Origin: Lachnoclostridium sp. An169
Lineage (GTDB): Bacteria; Bacillota; Clostridia; Lachnospirales; Lachnospiraceae
Reading direction: 5' to 3'
NCBI RefSeq assembly: GCF_002160525.1
Contig: NZ_NFKT01000017.1
Coordinates: 1 to 64,000, forward strand
Length of the DNA stretch: 64,000 nucleotides
The notes beneath the pieces were generated by a model, which did not search any database, was not told where the DNA came from, and saw only the letters and a list, made by a program, of their open reading frames with translations. The number at the start of each line of letters is the position of its first letter. Positions within the stretch are counted from its first letter, which is position 1. Position numbers and translations under genes: made by a program. Positions 42,341-52,730 of this stretch are shown here, in pieces.

Positions 42341-43084
42341 ATGCTGGAATTGCAGAACATTACAAAGTATTATGGCGCCAGACAGGCACTGGATCATGTA
42401 TCTCTGACATTGGAGAACGGCATTTACGGTCTGCTCGGACCAAACGGAGCAGGAAAGTCAACATTGATGAATATCATCATTGGCAATTTGAAACCCACTT
42501 CCGGTACGGTACTTTGGAATGGGGAAAATGCCCGTGAAATGGGCGCAGCCTATCGAAGTCTGCTGGGATATGCTCCCCAGCAGCAGGGACTTTATGATAC
42601 TTTTACCGGAATTCGTTTTCTCTCTTACATGGCTGCCTTGAAAGGCATCCCGAAGAAAGAACAGAGAGGTGAAATCCGGAGGGTTCTTGACTATGTGAAT
42701 CTGACAGAAAAAGCCTGCCGGCCCATTGGCACCTGGTCGGGCGGAATGAAACAGCGCATCCTGGTTGCCCAGGCTATTTTAGGCGATCCGCATCTGGTCG
42801 TTCTGGATGAGCCTACTGCCGGATTAGATCCAAAAGAGCGGGTGAGAATCCGGGAAAATATCCGCAGCATTTCCGGGGACAAAATCATCCTGGTATCAAC
42901 CCATGTGGTTTCCGATATTGAATCGATTGCGAAAGAGATTATCCTTCTCCGGGAGGGAAAGATTGTGGGCCACGATACCGTATCAGGTCTCTGTAAAAAG
43001 CACGGAGATGTGAAGAACCTGGAACAGGTCTGTCTGCAGGTATTTGGAGAGGAGGAAGAAAATGACGGCACTCATACGGTTTGA
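42341..43084 (+). CDS. ABC transporter ATP-binding protein
   Basis: 247 residues. Walker A GPNGAGKSTLMN, Q-loop YAPQQQGLYD, signature WSGGMKQRILVAQAI (a relaxed LSGGQ), Walker B LVVLDEPTAGLD and switch His in LVSTHVVSD. It is of the drug/bacteriocin-exporter (CcmA-like) type. It starts 3 bp after the lipoprotein and overlaps the permease gene by 23 nt. Confidence 0.93.
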   Translation: MLELQNITKYYGARQALDHVSLTLENGIYGLLGPNGAGKSTLMNIIIGNLKPTSGTVLWNGENAREMGAAYRSLLGYAPQQQGLYDTFTGIRFLSYMAALKGIPKKEQRGEIRRVLDYVNLTEKACRPIGTWSGGMKQRILVAQAILGDPHLVVLDEPTAGLDPKERVRIRENIRSISGDKIILVSTHVVSDIESIAKEIILLREGKIVGHDTVSGLCKKHGDVKNLEQVCLQVFGEEEENDGTHTV

Positions 43085-45182
43085 ACTGCAAAAGATCTGG
43101 CGGAAAGGGAGTTTTCTAAGCCTCATGGTGTTGCTGCTCTTTCTGAATGTCTTCCTCCTCTGGTATTTAAACCGGCCCGCAGAGGACGAGCCGACGCTTT
43201 CCGCCTACAAAGCTGTCTGCCGGGATATCTCCGGCATGACAGAACAAGAAAAGCTTGACTTTATCCGTGATCGAAAAGAATGTCAGGAGTCCGCTCTGCC
43301 TGACGAACTGTATGAAGAAATTTCTGCTGTGTCCGGCTATGACGACTATCTGGCTTCTGTACAAAAAAACAGCAGTCAACTTGGGGAAATATCCATTTTT
43401 CAATCATCTGCATCGGAAGAAAATTTCGGAAGCCGTAATATTGCAAAAAGTGCCGCAGACCATGCAGGGCTGTCCTCAGAAAATATCTGCTGGTTTCCAT
43501 CGAAAGGGATTACAATGGCAGTGGACAGTCAGGCAACCGACCTGTTGCTGCTTCTTTCTGTCTTTCTATTCGTCGGCCAGCTCATAACAGACGAAAAGGA
43601 GAAGGGGTTATTTACTGTTACCCGTTCCACCAGACGGGGAATATGGGCGGATATGGCGGCGAAAATGATTGCCGTACTGATCCATGACGCAGCAGTTTGC
43701 CTGCTGCTTTATGGTTCCAATTTGATTTATGCCGGCAGAATGGCCGGGATAGGAAATTTATCTGCATCCCTTCAATCCCTGGCTCCCTATATGGAAAGCA
43801 GTTTCCCGATTTCTTTAGCGGCATTTCTGGTCCTATGTCTGATCACAAAGATCGGCGTGGTATTTCTCCTGGGATTACTGCTGACTGCCTGTGCAGTTTA
43901 CAGCGCCCACAGTTTTACGCCAACGCTTGTGGGAATTGCCTTTTTAGGCCTGAACTGGATTTTATATACTTTCATTCCGTCCTATTCGCATCTGAATCTG
44001 CTGAAACATCTTTCCTACTTCAGCATGCTTCGGACGGATGCCTTATTCGGGACTTATCTCAACCTGAATATCATGGGATTCCCATTCAGCCGCACAAGCT
44101 GTGTTCTGGTATTACTGGTCCTTTTGCTTTCCGCAGGCTTTGCAGCCGTTCTGCTGCTGTTCCGATATGGAAACCGGCTGAGTATCAAACAGACATCGGG
44201 ACATTTCCGTTTGCCGTTTCATCCGCATAACAGCTTGTTTCGACATGAAGGATATAAAATTCTCATTGCCAGCCGCGGGCTTCTGATTCTGCTGGCCTTT
44301 GCCGTCCTTCTGGGATGGGACGCGCTTGGGAAGAACTACACCCCTTCAGCCGGCGAGCAGTACTATCAGAGTATGATGCTCTCTTTAGAGGGTGAGCTTA
44401 CCGGGGAAAAGGAAGCCCGCATAAAGGCAGAACAGTCCCGCTATGATGAGGCATTTGCCCAGATTGAGCGAATTGATCAAATGGCAGCGGACGGAAATAT
44501 CAGTGAAAGTACCGGTGACAGCATGAAAGAACCATGGTACAGCGAATTAGCTTTCTATCCATGGTTTCAGCGGGTTCAGACGCAGTATGAACGGATTCTG
44601 TCAGATGGCGGTGTATTTATCTACGATACAGGATACCTCTATCTCCTGGGTCGGATGGACGACGATCTGCTGACAAATCTTCTTCTGCTTTCGTTATGCT
44701 TCTGTTTCGCTTTTGCAAATGTTATGGCAATGGAAGACAGCAAAGGACTCTGGGGCCTTCTTTCTGCGACGAAGCTGGGACAAAAACAGGTCGTCAGGCA
44801 TAAATGGATGGTGTGCAGCGTTACTTGCGCAGGGATTACGCTGCTTCCCTGGTTCTTCCGCGGTCTGGCGATTTCATCTGTCTATCCCATGGGTGAGATC
44901 CGGGCAGGAATACAGAGCATTCCGCAATACCAGAACTTTCCTGTCAATCTGCCGATTTTACTGTTTTTAACACTGACAGTCTTCAGCCAGCTTATATCGA
45001 CGGGGCTGATCTGTGCTGTGGTGCTGTTCATATCCAAATGGAGAAAAAATTATTTTCAAACACTGTTTTTAGCGCTGCTATTATTGGCTGTTCCGCTGGT
45101 TCTGGCGCAAATGGGGCTGAGCATTATGAGATGGTTTTCAGTCTGGCCATTGTACGGGTGGACGGGAATAACCGGAAAATAA
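43062..45182 (+). CDS. ABC transporter permease
   Basis: About 706 residues, apparently two permease halves fused in one chain. Each half has a first helix, a large external loop and a group of five helices (helices near 17-35, 170-190, 215-235, 265-290, and again in 405-425, 535-560, 585-605, 640-700). With the preceding ATPase it forms a complete exporter. The ATG at 43062 has GGAGGAAG upstream; an earlier ATG at 43044 lies within the ATPase end. It resembles large efflux permeases of gut clostridia; the substrate is unknown. Confidence 0.88.
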   Translation: MTALIRFELQKIWRKGSFLSLMVLLLFLNVFLLWYLNRPAEDEPTLSAYKAVCRDISGMTEQEKLDFIRDRKECQESALPDELYEEISAVSGYDDYLASVQKNSSQLGEISIFQSSASEENFGSRNIAKSAADHAGLSSENICWFPSKGITMAVDSQATDLLLLLSVFLFVGQLITDEKEKGLFTVTRSTRRGIWADMAAKMIAVLIHDAAVCLLLYGSNLIYAGRMAGIGNLSASLQSLAPYMESSFPISLAAFLVLCLITKIGVVFLLGLLLTACAVYSAHSFTPTLVGIAFLGLNWILYTFIPSYSHLNLLKHLSYFSMLRTDALFGTYLNLNIMGFPFSRTSCVLVLLVLLLSAGFAAVLLLFRYGNRLSIKQTSGHFRLPFHPHNSLFRHEGYKILIASRGLLILLAFAVLLGWDALGKNYTPSAGEQYYQSMMLSLEGELTGEKEARIKAEQSRYDEAFAQIERIDQMAADGNISESTGDSMKEPWYSELAFYPWFQRVQTQYERILSDGGVFIYDTGYLYLLGRMDDDLLTNLLLLSLCFCFAFANVMAMEDSKGLWGLLSATKLGQKQVVRHKWMVCSVTCAGITLLPWFFRGLAISSVYPMGEIRAGIQSIPQYQNFPVNLPILLFLTLTVFSQLISTGLICAVVLFISKWRKNYFQTLFLALLLLAVPLVLAQMGLSIMRWFSVWPLYGWTGITGK

Positions 45183-45240
45183 CATTTTCCCTCTTCCTCC
45201 CGCATATACTGTTTACAAACGTTCTTCCGGTGACAACATC

Positions 45241-46119
45241 ATGAAACATTTTCTCAAACAAGTCCTGCTGCCCAGAACCCTCTCCCTTCTGAAAAATCAT
45301 ATTCTGACTGCCAGGGCCGCCCATCTCCTGCTCTTTTTCATCGCCGTGTACGCCCTGGGCGCCACTGCCGGATTTACGGTGAAACACTTTTATCTGGACG
45401 GGGAAGGTTCTGACGACGCCCTTCCCGTCTCCGCTGAAGGAAACTGGGGTCTGAGCTTTCAGGAGGAGGGGCAGCCCCCGGTGGGGAACGCCACCTCCAC
45501 CGAACTGGCGCAGTACAATGCATATTATGCGGCAGATACCGATGAGAAAGTGATCTATCTTACTTTTGATGCGGGATATGAAAACGGAAATACAGCCCCC
45601 ATTCTGGATGCACTGAAGAAGCACAATGTATCCGCCACCTTTTTTGTGGTAGGAACCTACATAGATTCGGAACCGGAACTGATCCGGAGAATGGCGGAAG
45701 AAGGACACACTGTCGGGAACCACACCTGGCATCACCCGGACATGTCGCAGATCTCAACCATGGAATCCTTCAAAAAAGAGCTGGAATATGTAGAAAACGC
45801 CTACAGAGAGGCCACCGGTCAGGAAATGACGAAATTCTACCGCCCGCCCCAGGGAAAATACAGTGAAGAAAACCTGAAAATGGCACAGGAACTGGGTTAC
45901 ACAACCTTTTTCTGGAGTCTTGCCTATGTGGACTGGTACCAGGATGACCAGCCTTCAAAGGAGGAAGCTTTCGACAAACTGCTCGGCAGGATCCATCCCG
46001 GCGCCATCGTCCTGCTCCACAGCACATCTTCCACCAACGCGGAAATCCTGGATGAACTGCTGACGAAATGGGAAGAAATGGGATATCAGATCCGGCCCCT
46101 TGGAGAACTGTGTGAATAA
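45241..46119 (+). CDS. pdaA: PdaA-type polysaccharide deacetylase (delta-lactam biosynthesis)
   Basis: 292 residues. One N-terminal helix (~28-46) serves as signal anchor. The NodB domain has TFDAGYENG, where the second metal Asp is replaced, as in PdaA, the HxxxH pair in GNHTWHHPD, RPPQGKYS, and a late His in VLLHSTS. Segments FWSLAYVDW and RIHPGAI match PdaA specifically. PdaA makes the muramic delta-lactam of spore cortex peptidoglycan, which supports a spore-former. It is not obviously part of the ABC unit; a 58-bp gap separates them. Confidence 0.92.
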   Translation: MKHFLKQVLLPRTLSLLKNHILTARAAHLLLFFIAVYALGATAGFTVKHFYLDGEGSDDALPVSAEGNWGLSFQEEGQPPVGNATSTELAQYNAYYAADTDEKVIYLTFDAGYENGNTAPILDALKKHNVSATFFVVGTYIDSEPELIRRMAEEGHTVGNHTWHHPDMSQISTMESFKKELEYVENAYREATGQEMTKFYRPPQGKYSEENLKMAQELGYTTFFWSLAYVDWYQDDQPSKEEAFDKLLGRIHPGAIVLLHSTSSTNAEILDELLTKWEEMGYQIRPLGELCE

Positions 46120-46129
46120 AAGATGACAT

Positions 46130-46190
46130 GAAAAGGGCATGCTGCATGGGAATTTATTTTTCTCATGCAGTATGCCCTTTATTTTTATAT
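46130..46190. terminator. Bidirectional terminator between pdaA and the ara operon
   Basis: A 17-bp stem with one mismatch (AAAGGGCATGCTGCATG 46132-46148 / CATGCAGTATGCCCTTT 46164-46180), followed by ATTTTTAT on the plus strand and TTTTC on the minus strand. It serves both convergent units. Confidence 0.8.
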
Positions 46191-47789
46191 TCCGCTCTCC
46201 ACTGCTGCTCTCTCCACAGCCAGCCCTTTCTTATATCTCTCCATAAATGCCTCGTATCCCTTTACATCTGCTTCCACAGGATCCATCTCCTCTCCTGCGG
46301 TGCCTGCGAATACTTTATTGGCGAGGAAATCCGTAAGAGATTCGCCCTCATCCCGGCTGACCATGTAATCTGCCAGAAGCGCGATTCCCCAGGCGCCGCC
46401 CTCTCCTGCCGTCTCCATGACGCAGACCGGCGTGTTGATGGCTCCGGCGAGGATCCGCTGGCCCACGCCTTTCGTCTTGAAGAGACCGCCGTGTCCCATC
46501 ATTTTGTCCAGTTTGATATTCTCCTTTTTCAGAAGGATATCCATACCCGAAGTCAGCGCTCCCAGGGAGGTATACAGGTGAACCCTCATGAAATTCGCCA
46601 GGTTAAACCGGCTCTCCGCAGAGCGGACAAAGAGCGGTCTGCCCTCGTCGAATCCGGTTACCGGCTCTCCGGAGAAATAGTTGTATGCCAGAAGCCCGCC
46701 GCAGTCGGCATCGCCTTCCAGCGCCTTGTTGTAGAGAGTTCCGAAGATCCTGTTCATATCTGCGTCCATTCCCATGCAGTCGGCAAACTCTTTGAACAGG
46801 CCGACCCAGGCATTCAGATCGGATGTACAGTTGTTGCAGTGGACCATGGCCACAGGATCTCCTGCAGGAGTAGTCACAAGATCAATTTCCTCATACGGTT
46901 TCGTCAGTTCCTTTTCCAGTACCGCCATGGCAAATACACTGGTTCCCGCAGACACGTTTCCTGTGCGGACCGCCACACTGTTTGTCGCTGCCATTCCTGT
47001 TCCGGCGTCACCTTCGGGCGGACACATGGGGATTCCCGCTTCCAGATTCCCGCTGGGGTCAAGAAGTTTTGCCCCCTCCTCTGTCAGCGTTCCTACGTCT
47101 TCTCCTGCCAGAAGCGACTTCGGCAGAATGTCCCTGAGTTTCCAGGAAAATCCTTTTTCTGCAACCAGCTCTTCGAACTGTCCGATCATCCTGGCGTTGT
47201 AGTCTTTTGTTGCAGGATCGATGGGGAACATTCCGGAAGCGTCTCCGTTTCCGATTACTTTCTGCCCGGTCAGCTTCCAGTGTACATACCCGGCAAGCGT
47301 TGTGATAAAGCGGACTCTGTCCACATGTTCCTCTCCGTTTAAAATGGCCTGATACAGGTGCGCAATACTCCAGCGCTGAGGAATATTGTAGTTGAACAGG
47401 GCAGAAAGTTTTGCCGCAGCCTCGCCGGTGATCGTGTTCCTCCATGTGCGGAACGGAACAAGCAGGGTATCGTTTTCGTCAAACGCCAGATAGCCGTGCA
47501 TCATGGCGCTTATTCCGGCTGCCGCAAGCCGGGTCAGTTTCACGCCGTACTCCTTTTCCACATTTTCCGCAAGATCCCGGTAGCAGCCCTGAAGGCCTTT
47601 CCATACATCCTCCAGGGAATAGGTCCAGATATGATCCACATACTGGTTTTCCCACTCAAAACTGCCCGCCGCAACCGGGGATCTGTCCTCGTCGATCAGC
47701 ACGGCCTTGATTCTCGTGGAGCCAAGTTCGATTCCCAGAATCGTCTTACCGCTTTGGATTGCTTCTCTGATCTGATTTTTTTCACGCAT
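46185..47789 (-). CDS. FGGY-family carbohydrate kinase (probable L-ribulokinase function)
   Basis: 534 residues. FGGY fold: [15 protein letters not shown] at the first phosphate loop, a substrate region with [15 protein letters not shown] and RTWRNTIT, and the second ATPase motif with [10 protein letters not shown] and the C-terminal [18 protein letters not shown]. In this family xylulokinase- and ribulokinase-like enzymes are hard to separate. Position behind araD-araA indicates phosphorylation of L-ribulose, replacing canonical AraB. It begins 61 bp after araA and ends at the shared terminator. Confidence 0.88.
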   Translation of the reverse strand: MREKNQIREAIQSGKTILGIELGSTRIKAVLIDEDRSPVAAGSFEWENQYVDHIWTYSLEDVWKGLQGCYRDLAENVEKEYGVKLTRLAAAGISAMMHGYLAFDENDTLLVPFRTWRNTITGEAAAKLSALFNYNIPQRWSIAHLYQAILNGEEHVDRVRFITTLAGYVHWKLTGQKVIGNGDASGMFPIDPATKDYNARMIGQFEELVAEKGFSWKLRDILPKSLLAGEDVGTLTEEGAKLLDPSGNLEAGIPMCPPEGDAGTGMAATNSVAVRTGNVSAGTSVFAMAVLEKELTKPYEEIDLVTTPAGDPVAMVHCNNCTSDLNAWVGLFKEFADCMGMDADMNRIFGTLYNKALEGDADCGGLLAYNYFSGEPVTGFDEGRPLFVRSAESRFNLANFMRVHLYTSLGALTSGMDILLKKENIKLDKMMGHGGLFKTKGVGQRILAGAINTPVCVMETAGEGGAWGIALLADYMVSRDEGESLTDFLANKVFAGTAGEEMDPVEADVKGYEAFMERYKKGLAVERAAVESGI

Positions 47790-47850
47790 TCCATTAACCT
47801 CCTTCTCGATTCACAGTTTTCTGTGTGAAATGTCATTCCTTCTCGGTTCA

Positions 47851-49350
47851 CTATTTTCTGTATGCAACATCATTCCATCTCAGCTCATTTTTCAGGTTCC
47901 GGATCGTCGTATCCTTGTCAATATAAACAGCCTCGATTCCCATCATTGCCGCCCAGTCTCCCATCTGCTCTGCAGTCAGGTCATAGGAAAACGCGGTATG
48001 GTGTGCGCCTCCGCAGAGAATCCACGCCTCCGCGCCGGTCTGCAGGTTCGGTTCCGGCGTCCAGAATGCAGTTGCTACCGGAAGTTTCGGCATCGGTTTT
48101 TCTGTCTTTTTGCAGTTTACATTATTGATAATCAGGCGGAACCGGTCTCCCAGGTCGATCAGGGATGTGGCGATGGCAGGGCCTTCTTTCGATGTAAATA
48201 CCAGTCTCGCCGGATCTTCCCTGTCACCCATGGACAGCGGCTGAACCTTGATGCTGACAGGGCCGTCCGCGATCGTCGGACACACCTCAAGCATATGCGC
48301 CTCAAGAATTCCTTCCCTGCCCGGCACAAGGTTGTATGTATAATCCTCCATGAAAGAGGTACCCTTTGCATCCTTCATTCCTTCTGTCATAATCTTCATA
48401 ATGCGCACCATGGCTGCCGTCTTCCAGTCTCCTTCCGCGCCGAATCCGTAGCCCTTCTGCATCAGTCTCTGCATGGCAAGTCCCGGGAGCTGCTTTAAGC
48501 TTCCCAGATCCCCGAAATGAGTGACAATCGCCTGGTAGTTTTTCTCTTCCAGGAACCGCTCAAATCCGATCTCGATCTGTGCCTGGACAGCAACATGTCT
48601 CTTAAACTCTTCCGGATCCCTGCCCTCCAGAAGGATCTGGTACGTATCATAGTACTCGTCCACAAGCGCATTTACCTCTCCCGCGCTGACATCATTTACA
48701 GCCTCGGCGATCTCATTTACCGGATAGGCGTCTACTTCCCAGCCGAACTTAATCTGTGCTTCCACCTTGTCGCCGTCCGTGACAGCTACATTTCTCATGT
48801 TGTCCGCCACTCTCATGACACGGACATGACTGCTCTCGATCACGCCCACTGCAGTGCGCATCCAGGAAGCGATCTTCTTCTGCACATTTTCGTCCGACCA
48901 GTGTCCCACAACCACCTTGCGCTCGATTCCCATGCGGGTGAAAATGTGGCCGAACTCGCGGCCGCCGTGGGCAGACTGGTTCTCATTCATGAAATCCATA
49001 TCTATTGTATCATAAGGGATCTCCATATTAAACTGTGTGTGCAGATGCAGAAGCGGTTTTCTGTATTCCTGCAGTCCGAGGATCCAGGATTTCGCCGGAG
49101 AAAATGTATGCATCCATGTAATCACGCCCGCGCAGTTCTCATCCATATTCGCCTCGTTGAACGTCCTGCGGATCAGCTCGTTTGTGATCAGCGTCGGTTT
49201 CCACACCACTTCATAAGGCAGAACCCCCGACTCATTTAATTTCTCCACAATGATCTTCGCATGCTCCGCCACATGCGCCAGACACTCATCCCCGTAAAGA
49301 TCCTGCGATCCCGTACAAAACCAGAATTTGTAATCTTTTCTTTTCAGCAT
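47851..49350 (-). CDS. araA: L-arabinose isomerase
   Basis: 499 residues, the standard length. Typical stretches: FWFCTGSQDLYGDECL, AGVITWMHTFSPAKSWI, and active-site Glu/His region GAEGDWKTAAMVRIMK with a later GGAHHTAFS. It converts L-arabinose to L-ribulose with Mn2+. It starts 14 bp after araD. Confidence 0.97.
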   Translation of the reverse strand: MLKRKDYKFWFCTGSQDLYGDECLAHVAEHAKIIVEKLNESGVLPYEVVWKPTLITNELIRRTFNEANMDENCAGVITWMHTFSPAKSWILGLQEYRKPLLHLHTQFNMEIPYDTIDMDFMNENQSAHGGREFGHIFTRMGIERKVVVGHWSDENVQKKIASWMRTAVGVIESSHVRVMRVADNMRNVAVTDGDKVEAQIKFGWEVDAYPVNEIAEAVNDVSAGEVNALVDEYYDTYQILLEGRDPEEFKRHVAVQAQIEIGFERFLEEKNYQAIVTHFGDLGSLKQLPGLAMQRLMQKGYGFGAEGDWKTAAMVRIMKIMTEGMKDAKGTSFMEDYTYNLVPGREGILEAHMLEVCPTIADGPVSIKVQPLSMGDREDPARLVFTSKEGPAIATSLIDLGDRFRLIINNVNCKKTEKPMPKLPVATAFWTPEPNLQTGAEAWILCGGAHHTAFSYDLTAEQMGDWAAMMGIEAVYIDKDTTIRNLKNELRWNDVAYRK

Positions 49351-49364
49351 CTCTAAAATCCTCC

Positions 49365-50060
49365 TTATTTCTGTCCGTAGTATGCGTTTGCTCCGTGTTT
49401 CCTGTAGTAATGCTTATCCTGCAGTTCCTGCGGTGCGGGCTTCACCTCCGGATTGATCATCTCGCAGCGCGCCGCCATCTTTGCCACTTCCTCTGCCACC
49501 ACCGCGTTGTGAACAGCTTCGTGGGCGTCCTTGCCCCAGGTAAATACGCCGTGGTTCTTGCACAGGACGGCAGGAACTGCAATGTAGTCCTTCTTCCTCG
49601 CCTCGAATTCATCAGCGATCAGAACGCCTGTGTTTTTCTCATAGGCTTCCTCGATCTCTTCCTTTGTAAGGTTGCGTACACAGGGAATCTCCCCGTAAAT
49701 GTAATCCGCATGGGTTGTCCCGTAGCAGGGGATGTCTCTTCCCGCCTGTGCCCAGCTTGTCGCCCAGGGTGAGTGGGTGTGTACGATTCCCCCGATGTTC
49801 GGGAAACGGTTGTACAGCACCACATGGGTCGGCGTGTCAGAAGAAGGATTATATCTTCCCTCCACTTTGTTTCCTTCCAGATCTACCACAACCATGTCGT
49901 CGGGAGTAAGCAGATCGTACTCTACTCCGCTCGGCTTGATGACAAAGAGACCGCTCTCCCGGTCGATTCCGCTGACATTTCCCCATGTAAATGTCACAAG
50001 ATTATATTTGGGAAGCAGCATATTTGCCTCGTAAACTTCTTTTTTCAGTGCTTCTAACAT
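49365..50060 (-). CDS. araD: L-ribulose-5-phosphate 4-epimerase
   Basis: 231 residues of the class II aldolase type. It has [15 protein letters not shown], a substrate loop with [15 protein letters not shown], and metal His residues in [15 protein letters not shown] and a later [10 protein letters not shown]. It turns L-ribulose 5-phosphate into D-xylulose 5-phosphate. The ATG at 50060 has GAGAGGAGAAG; the frame opens at 50117 without a site. It lies between araR and araA. Confidence 0.96.
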   Translation of the reverse strand: MLEALKKEVYEANMLLPKYNLVTFTWGNVSGIDRESGLFVIKPSGVEYDLLTPDDMVVVDLEGNKVEGRYNPSSDTPTHVVLYNRFPNIGGIVHTHSPWATSWAQAGRDIPCYGTTHADYIYGEIPCVRNLTKEEIEEAYEKNTGVLIADEFEARKKDYIAVPAVLCKNHGVFTWGKDAHEAVHNAVVAEEVAKMAARCEMINPEVKPAPQELQDKHYYRKHGANAYYGQK

Positions 50061-50103
50061 TGTGATCTTCTCCTCTCTTTTCTGCTTTATTCTGTAATTT
50101 CTT

Positions 50104-51228
50104 CTACAACAGCTCACTCCATACTCTGACGGAATTTCTCATGACAAGCCGGGGCTGGAATTCCCGTGTTGCAAGCACTCCTTCTCCCCGTATCTTCTGC
50201 ACCATCAGCTCCGCGGCAGTCCTTCCCAGCTCTTCCGCCGGATTTTCGATGGAAGTAAGGGGTACCGGACCGAACTGTGCCAGACTGGAATTGTCAATTC
50301 CCACCACGGAAATATCCCCCGGGACTGCAATCCCCGCACTCTGCAGAATTCCCACCAGCCGGTAGGCGATCTCGTCATTATAGCAGACACAGGCTGTACA
50401 TTCCTTCAGTCTTTTTATAATGCGGGCGCTCTCCTCTTCCATCTCCCGGATCTCATCAGAATCGATCCAGATGATCTTTCCGCCTCTCACCCGGATATCC
50501 TGTTCCATCAGCGCCCGGGTATATCCCGCGTACCGCAGATGCCCCTGCCCGTCATCGGATTTAAAGATCCCGCCGATCTTTCTGTGCCCGCAGTCCAGCA
50601 GATGCTTTGCCGCCGCATATCCTGCTGCCCTGTCGTCCAGGCTGACGTGGGGGATGTCAATGTCCCGGTAAAAACTGTTGATAAACAGAACCGGAATTCC
50701 CGCGTTTTCCAACTCTTTGTAGAGCTCAAGATTGGGATTCGGAAGACCGCTTTTTACCGGCTCGGCGATGAGCCCGTCCACCGTCTGCCCGCGGATGAAA
50801 TCTTTCAGAAGCATGCGTTCCTTCTCCACTGCATTGTCCGTCATGGAGATCTGAAGCATACACCCTTTTCCCGAGAGCACAGACTCAATCCCCTTTACGA
50901 TCGCAGGGAAAATGTAGGTATCCACATGGGTCAGCATCACCGCGATACGAACGGTATCTCCCGGCTTCTTCCGGCGGTTCACGGCAATATATGTGCCGCT
51001 TCCCCGGCGGCTCTCCGTAATTCCGGCAGATGCAAGCTCTTCCAGAGCACGCCGGACCGTCTGCCTGCTCACCTGAAACTGTTCCATCAGATCCTTTTCC
51101 GAGGGGAGCCTGCTGCCGCAGACAAGACTTCCGCTGTCAAGCTGTGCATGGACCCAGGATACGATTGTCTCATATTTTTTCTGTGATCTGCCGGCTCTCT
51201 CTGCCGGTCCGCCAGAGTCTTTCTTCAT
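50104..51228 (-). CDS. araR: AraR-type transcriptional repressor (GntR HTH with LacI-like sensor)
   Basis: 374 residues. The N-terminal GntR winged helix ([26 protein letters not shown] split over two lines) is joined to a LacI/periplasmic-binding sensor of about 290 residues ([18 protein letters not shown]). This fusion is the AraR architecture; L-arabinose releases it from DNA. The ATG at 51228 follows GGAGGCAG. It is the first gene of its operon, so it is probably autoregulated through the CAATACAACTT element in its promoter. Confidence 0.93.
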   Translation of the reverse strand: MKKDSGGPAERAGRSQKKYETIVSWVHAQLDSGSLVCGSRLPSEKDLMEQFQVSRQTVRRALEELASAGITESRRGSGTYIAVNRRKKPGDTVRIAVMLTHVDTYIFPAIVKGIESVLSGKGCMLQISMTDNAVEKERMLLKDFIRGQTVDGLIAEPVKSGLPNPNLELYKELENAGIPVLFINSFYRDIDIPHVSLDDRAAGYAAAKHLLDCGHRKIGGIFKSDDGQGHLRYAGYTRALMEQDIRVRGGKIIWIDSDEIREMEEESARIIKRLKECTACVCYNDEIAYRLVGILQSAGIAVPGDISVVGIDNSSLAQFGPVPLTSIENPAEELGRTAAELMVQKIRGEGVLATREFQPRLVMRNSVRVWSELL

Positions 51229-51304
51229 GAGCTTCTGCCTCCTTTCCCGGTACAGGTTCTTCCCTAACATACTAAATTACAGACAGATATTTCTGCCTGT
51301 TATA

Positions 51305-51333
51305 ACTATACAACAATACAACTTTAATAACAA
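51305..51333 (-). promoter_or_regulatory. araR-araDA-kinase promoter with putative AraR operator
   Basis: -35 TTGTTA (51328-51333), 17 bp, -10 TATAGT (51305-51310). The spacer contains AAGTTGTATTG (51314-51324), the same 11-mer that forms the arms of the hairpin at 51379-51421. A leader hairpin, CAGGCAGA / TCTGTCTG, follows. Confidence 0.6.
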
Positions 51334-51378
51334 TTCGCAGTATTGATAAATACCAAAGTCACATTTTATAAAAAAATA

Positions 51379-51421
51379 AGAAGTTGTATTGTTTTTAGAA
51401 CTTTAAAGCAATACAACTTCT
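51379..51421 (-). terminator. Terminator after the AAA-ATPase, with arms matching the araR operator
   Basis: A perfect 13-bp inverted repeat (51379-51391 / 51409-51421) with a 17-nt loop is followed by TATTTTTTTAT on the minus strand. The arm sequence AAGTTGTATTG recurs in the araR promoter spacer. Confidence 0.7.
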
Positions 51422-51453
51422 CTCTTTCACACCATTATTTTTTCATGACCCAT

Positions 51454-52611
51454 TTATAATTTTTCTATTCTGCAGTGATGAGTCTTATCATTGTATTCCA
51501 GAAACGGGATCTCTCTGTCGTGCACTTCTTCGAGAAAAGATGCAACTTTTCCTTCATCCCCGGATAATGTCGCCTGCAGCATATTTCTGGAAGATTCCAC
51601 GATTTCCCGTATTTCACCCATGCTCGACCGTGTAAGAACCTGCTGAAATTTCTCCATCAGTTCCAGATTCGGTATTTGCAGATATCCGTTATGATAAGAA
51701 AGAAATCCATAGACAACCATCGCTGAAAGTATTTCATCCCTTGTCTTCATGCTTGGCTGTAATGCACTGTATCCGGTCAGCTCAACCCGGACCGGTATCC
51801 CTGATACCATCTTTACAACATCTTCCCTGACCTCTGCAGCATTATTTTCTACACATTCTGCCACCTCATTCATCGGTCCCGTCTCAGTCCAGTAATTCAG
51901 GCATACCCCCTTTACTTCACTTTCACTGAAACCAAAATATCTGTCAAATATATTATCATTGATAAAATTGTATTCGGCAAACATATTCAGTTCAGAGCCG
52001 CTCGAATATTTTGCAATCGGAAGCACGCCTGTCATATATGCCAGATCCACATAAGGCTGATCTTTCAGCAGATTCTTCAGAAATCCGAGATAAGCATTTT
52101 TGTCCCTTTCCGACATATATTCCTCATAAAAAATCGAATCCCATTCATCCATAATAAAAATGAAAGATTCTTTTGTATCCCACAACATTCTGCTGATACT
52201 GTCATATTTCTTTTCTTTCAGAAACGGATAGCACTCTGTCAGGTCTTCAATAAAACATTCCCTGATACTTGAAATATAAGTGTGGTAATCCTCGCACAGA
52301 TCCGGTCTTCGACTGAAATCAATATATATGACGTTATGTCGGTTCAGGTGGTCAGCAAACGACGGCGCAGCGGCAATCTGTCTGTTCTGAAACAGTTCCG
52401 CTGTATCATAGCCCTTCGTATAGTACGCTCCGAGCATATTGGCATTCACCGTCTTCCCGAATCTGCGGGGACGGGTCACACAGACATAACAGTCATTGAT
52501 TCCTATTTTCTGGTTCAGCAGTTCAATCATGCCGCTTTTATCCACATAAGGGATCTGTGTACAGGTTTTCTGATATCGTACGATGGGGATTCCGGTATTC
52601 AGATAATTCAC
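51454..52611 (-). CDS. AAA-ATPase-like protein (PF09820 type) lacking the usual C-terminal nuclease domain
   Basis: About 385 residues. The N-terminal AAA-ATPase-like domain starts VRYQKTCTQIPYVDKSGMIE and has a Walker A-like RPRRFGKTVNANML and Walker B-like SFIFIMDEWDSIFYEE. These proteins are usually about 520-580 residues with a C-terminal PD-(D/E)XK (DUF1703-like) domain following HD-x-EIPFLEYND; here translation stops 14 residues after that phrase and the terminator follows. The protein thus appears truncated, though possibly still functional as an ATPase. The GTG at 52611 is placed 6 nt after AAAGGCGG. Function unknown; family members are common in Bacteroidetes and Firmicutes. Confidence 0.8.
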   Translation of the reverse strand: MNYLNTGIPIVRYQKTCTQIPYVDKSGMIELLNQKIGINDCYVCVTRPRRFGKTVNANMLGAYYTKGYDTAELFQNRQIAAAPSFADHLNRHNVIYIDFSRRPDLCEDYHTYISSIRECFIEDLTECYPFLKEKKYDSISRMLWDTKESFIFIMDEWDSIFYEEYMSERDKNAYLGFLKNLLKDQPYVDLAYMTGVLPIAKYSSGSELNMFAEYNFINDNIFDRYFGFSESEVKGVCLNYWTETGPMNEVAECVENNAAEVREDVVKMVSGIPVRVELTGYSALQPSMKTRDEILSAMVVYGFLSYHNGYLQIPNLELMEKFQQVLTRSSMGEIREIVESSRNMLQATLSGDEGKVASFLEEVHDREIPFLEYNDKTHHCRIEKL

Positions 52612-52730
52612 ACACGCCACCGCCTTTCTTTTCTTTCAGATTTAATTCCATTCTACCACACCCGCCATTTATCTTCCATACCGGCTTTTGCACAAGATAC
52701 AACGGTATCGTTGCCGCGGAATAGACAAGA

